64,000 bases of DNA from contig NZ_CP090063.1 in NCBI RefSeq assembly GCF_021391495.1, positions 558,001-622,000 on the forward strand, read 5' to 3'. The stretch comes from Amycolatopsis acidiphila. GTDB lineage: Bacteria > Actinomycetota > Actinomycetes > Mycobacteriales > Pseudonocardiaceae. The first letter of the stretch is position 1; the number at the start of each line of letters is the position of its first letter. Of the stretch, positions 60,358 to 64,000 are shown one piece after another. The notes beneath the pieces were generated by a model. The model was given only the letters and a program-made list of their open reading frames with translations. It was not told the origin of the DNA and did not search any database. A program made the translations under genes and the position numbers.

Positions 60358-60401
60358 AGCCGACCCCTCTAGCCACATCTACCCCAAGGGGATGCAACGA
60401 C

Positions 60402-64000
<3,599 letters not shown>

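Overview
The window is high-GC actinobacterial chromosome, with GTG/TTG starts, GTGA/ATGA stop-start overlaps and strong G/C wobble bias. The best guess is Amycolatopsis or a close Pseudonocardiales relative. The reasons are the metT-rpmG-hadAB-trpT-secE-nusG-rplKA-rplJL-rpoBC backbone, a full mce operon beside rpoB, a CsxA-type GH2 exo-glucosaminidase and a mixed-ligand type siderophore NRPS. This is inference, because no 16S gene is present.

Layout. (1) 1-16083: four overlapping NRPS genes, the first cut by the left edge. (2) 16131-20385: two minus-strand siderophore-binding lipoproteins and two divergent FecCD permeases, with DtxR/IdeR-like iron boxes between them. No ATPase, thioesterase or aryl-acid ligase lies in the window. 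(3) 20429-29158: a membrane-anchored 11-residue pentapeptide-type repeat protein, lon with a HAIR-like HspR site, a PF04672-type methyltransferase, a GNAT protein and a degenerate-GGDEF/EAL phosphodiesterase. (4) 29231-29724: tRNA-Thr, tRNA-Met and rpmG. (5) 29793-36107: a ROK regulator divergent from a coupled operon of APC permease, secreted GH2 exo-glucosaminidase-like enzyme and ROK kinase; this cassette sits between rpmG and hadA. (6) 36118-39381: hadA, hadB, an SGNH hydrolase, an aminotransferase and tRNA-Trp. (7) 39417-44355: secE, nusG, rplK, rplA, an antisense-oriented membrane protein gene, an L10-type leader, rplJ and rplL. (8) 44676-55982: an mce lipid-import operon (ATPase, two YrbE permeases, MceA-F, two Mce-associated proteins). 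(9) 56811-64000: rpoB and the 5' part of rpoC.

How the parts work together. The NRPS domain order and C-domain subtypes suggest that assembly starts on the last gene (carrier-Cy-A-carrier, as in MbtB). It would then run backwards through the gene order: aryl-azoline, L-Ser, D-Ser, D-X, D-Y. The product would be a hydroxybenzoyl-oxazoline/hydroxamate type siderophore imported by the adjacent binding proteins and permeases under iron-box control. The ROK/APC/GH2/ROK cassette reads as a self-contained system that releases, imports and phosphorylates an amino sugar such as glucosamine.

The most unusual sequence-level features are: a 507-bp nearly identical tract shared by two Ser-specific A domains, with a sharp codon-usage switch; three copies of the rplK 3' end (two extra 78-bp units after the stop); a 48-bp in-frame duplication in nusG; and a perfect 15-bp hairpin between rpoB and rpoC.
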